From positions 1 to 6,004 of the forward strand of contig JALWON010000159.1 of the NCBI GenBank assembly GCA_027083475.1: DNA of 6,004 nucleotides. The letters are read 5' to 3'. The stretch's first letter is position 1; the number at the start of each line of letters is the position of its first letter. The position numbers and the translations under genes were made by a program. The DNA comes from Sulfurimonas sp. GTDB lineage: Bacteria; Campylobacterota; Campylobacteria; Campylobacterales; Sulfurimonadaceae. Below the pieces are notes generated by a model. The model saw only the letters and a list, made by a program, of their open reading frames with translations. It was not told the DNA's origin and made no database searches. Shown here one piece after another: positions 4,586 to 6,004 of this stretch.

Positions 4586-6004
4586 ATGACACTGCTCAAT
4601 GCTTGGGTTTTGTTTGGACTTTTTCCTATTTATTATATGTATAAAAAACATATAACTCCAAACAAGCAAACCAAACTCCTCTACCTGAGTCTGCTTTTTA
4701 TGTTTCTAGCCATTGCAAGACCTGCCTATGAAAATGCCTATGTCAAAGAAAATTTTAATGCACATGATTATATTATTGCCCTGGATGCCTCCTACTCTAT
4801 GCAAGCAGATGACCTGCAACCAACAAGATACATTCTTGCAAAAGAGGCAATCAAAAAGCTTATCAAAGAACACCCTCAAGATAGATTTACCCTCTTTGCA
4901 TTTACTTCATCAACACTGCTCATCTCCCCGCCTACAACTGATTATGCAATAAGTTTAATGGCTCTCGATGCACTCAACCCAAAATATATACTCACAAAAA
5001 GTACAAACCTTAAAAATCTTTTTAGAACAATTGCAAAACTGCCTATGCAACAAAAAAACCTGATTATCTTCAGTGATGGAGGCGATGAACATGATGTTGC
5101 AAGCCTTGCCAAAATTGCAAAAAAAAGTAGTATCATCCCTTTTATTGTAGCGACGGCAACCAAACGCGGTGCTGCACTCAAAAAAGAGGGCAAATACATC
5201 AAAAACCACAAAGAGAGCATCGTCATCTCCAAAATAAACCCTATGCTTGTTGATTTAGTCAATGCCACAAAAGGAAAATATTACCAACTCCAAACCCTTG
5301 ACGATATAAAACAACTCTCTCGTGATTTACAAACGCAACAAACAAAAAAAGCGAGTATCCAAGTCAAAACATACAAAGAACTCTTTTTCCTCCCCCTACT
5401 CTTTGCACTGTTCTTTTTCTTTCTTGCAGTGACAAAATTTTCTCAAAAACTTTTTATCTTCATTCCTCTCCTGCTCTTGCCACACGCTTCAAAAGCAGGA
5501 ATTCTTGACTTTTACTATCTCACTCAAGCAAAACAAGCTTACAATGCAAAAAATTATAAAGACGCAGCTACTGCGTTTACACATAGCGCTGCAACGACCA
5601 AAAGTTACTATAACATTGCGAATGCCTACTATAAAATGGGAGCCTATAAAAAAGCCATTCGCTACTACTCACAGATTAAAACGCACAACAAAAACCTCAA
5701 AGCAAAAATCTTTTACAATCTTGGCAATAGTGCGGTCAAACTCAAAAAGTATAAAAAAGCGCAAGAGTACTACATCTATGCACTCGCACTCAAAGAGGAT
5801 CAAGATACCCTGTATAATCTCAATCTTTTAAGAAAAATGCATCTCAAAACACAAAAAGATGTCAGTAAAATGCTCCCACAAAACCAAAGTAACAAGCAAC
5901 AAAGCGAAGCACAAAAAAGTGCACAAAAGAAAAAAAAGCAAGGCACAAGCAAAAGCAAAAATGCTTCAGGAAATTCTGCCAAGAGTGGAAGTAGTGCTAC
6001 AAGT
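4586..6004 (+). CDS. batB: BatB-like VWA protein fused to BatC-like TPR domain; 3' end outside window
   Basis: A frame open from the ATG at 4586 to the last base: 473 codons with no stop. Membrane segments lie at about 5-19 and 31-46. A VWA domain follows (about 60-250) with a complete MIDAS: DASYS (D67, S69, S71), T140 in KSTNLKNLF, D164 in IFSDGGDEHD. Two more hydrophobic segments follow at about 266-282 and 288-299; the second reads like a signal peptide ending PHASKA-G (304/305). Then come about three TPR units (about 309-338, 341-371, 374-407; for example YYNIANAYYKMGAYKKAIRYY) and a Lys/Gln/Ser-rich tail from about 430 that is still running at the window end. Positive-inside reasoning puts both VWA and TPR in the periplasm. 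There is no cysteine in the visible part. VWA-TPR fusions of this kind are known in Bat operons of other proteobacteria. BatB and BatC act with BatA in a presumed envelope complex; a BatD gene is expected next. The start is firm because of the strong AGGAGA. Confidence 0.9.
   Translation, partial: MTLLNAWVLFGLFPIYYMYKKHITPNKQTKLLYLSLLFMFLAIARPAYENAYVKENFNAHDYIIALDASYSMQADDLQPTRYILAKEAIKKLIKEHPQDRFTLFAFTSSTLLISPPTTDYAISLMALDALNPKYILTKSTNLKNLFRTIAKLPMQQKNLIIFSDGGDEHDVASLAKIAKKSSIIPFIVATATKRGAALKKEGKYIKNHKESIVISKINPMLVDLVNATKGKYYQLQTLDDIKQLSRDLQTQQTKKASIQVKTYKELFFLPLLFALFFFFLAVTKFSQKLFIFIPLLLLPHASKAGILDFYYLTQAKQAYNAKNYKDAATAFTHSAATTKSYYNIANAYYKMGAYKKAIRYYSQIKTHNKNLKAKIFYNLGNSAVKLKKYKKAQEYYIYALALKEDQDTLYNLNLLRKMHLKTQKDVSKMLPQNQSNKQQSEAQKSAQKKKKQGTSKSKNASGNSAKSGSSATS
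5429..5498 (+). other. Signal-peptide-like junction between the BatB and BatC parts
   Basis: Codons 282-304 of the fused gene read V-TKFSQK, then hydrophobic LFIFIPLLLLP, then HASKA before G305. This is the layout of a Sec signal peptide: basic n-region, hydrophobic core, small residues at -3 (S302) and -1 (A304). Codon 282 is GTG, a permitted start, but the preceding TTCTTTCTTGCA is pyrimidine-rich with no Shine-Dalgarno, so separate translation is unlikely. It may now serve as a fourth membrane segment, or be cleaved to release the TPR part. Confidence 0.5.

Noticed and set aside
4942..5268. Minus-strand open frame with hydrophobic product opposite the VWA-TPR gene
   Set aside because: It lies fully antisense to the VWA core of the fused gene, which has clear MIDAS motifs. 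The hydrophobicity comes from complementing Lys/Asn-rich codons.
5505..5831. Plus-strand frame overlapping the TPR region
   Set aside because: It is a shifted-frame shadow of the TPR repeats, rich in Thr/Lys from the AAA-rich codons, with no independent start signal.
5429..6004. Separate batC gene starting at GTG 5429
   Set aside because: The upstream sequence is pyrimidine-rich with no ribosome binding site, and the BatB frame runs through without a stop, so a fusion is the simpler reading.

Overview
The window looks like chromosomal DNA from a low-GC, free-living member of the Campylobacterota, most like the Sulfurimonas/Sulfurovum group. This is judged from DnaK sequence character (C-terminus DVIDAEIE), AT-rich codon use, and the style of the HD-GYP regulator and the AAA_14/DUF4143 ATPase. 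It is a by-eye impression, not a database result. No RNA gene, CRISPR array, insertion sequence or phage gene was seen.

Layout. Bases 1-627 (+) are the 3' third of dnaK, whose start lies left of the window. A perfect 10-bp hairpin (632-655) sits in the 33-base gap between dnaK and a convergent gene. That gene, 661-1866 (-), encodes a complete 401-residue ATPase of the AAA_14/DUF4143 type. Behind it, 1961-3061 (-), lies a response regulator with an HD-GYP domain, a predicted cyclic-di-GMP phosphodiesterase. About 120 bases separate it from a divergent (+) cluster: a membrane-anchored TlpA-like thioredoxin (3181-3681), a BatA-like von Willebrand A (VWA) protein (3683-4585), and a BatB-like VWA protein fused to a BatC-like TPR domain. 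The last gene starts at 4586 and stays open to the last base (473 codons visible), so it is the longest gene here although its end is outside the window.

The three + strand genes form a tight operon: gaps are 1 base (TAAGATG) and 0 bases (TAAATG), with good Shine-Dalgarno sequences before the second and third. Both VWA proteins keep complete MIDAS metal-binding motifs. Positive-inside reasoning places both VWA domains, the TPR domain and the thioredoxin domain in the periplasm. The cluster is therefore best read as a Bat (Bacteroides aerotolerance-type) envelope complex. It carries its own thioredoxin as first gene, and the MoxR ATPase and DUF58 genes that usually precede batA are not next to it.

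Points most worth a second look: the BatB-BatC fusion, which retains what looks like a fossil signal peptide at the junction; the coupling of a periplasmic thioredoxin to Bat proteins whose periplasmic parts contain no cysteine; a likely leaderless start for the thioredoxin; and a matched pair of divergent TGnTACAAT promoter elements between the regulator and the Bat operon.
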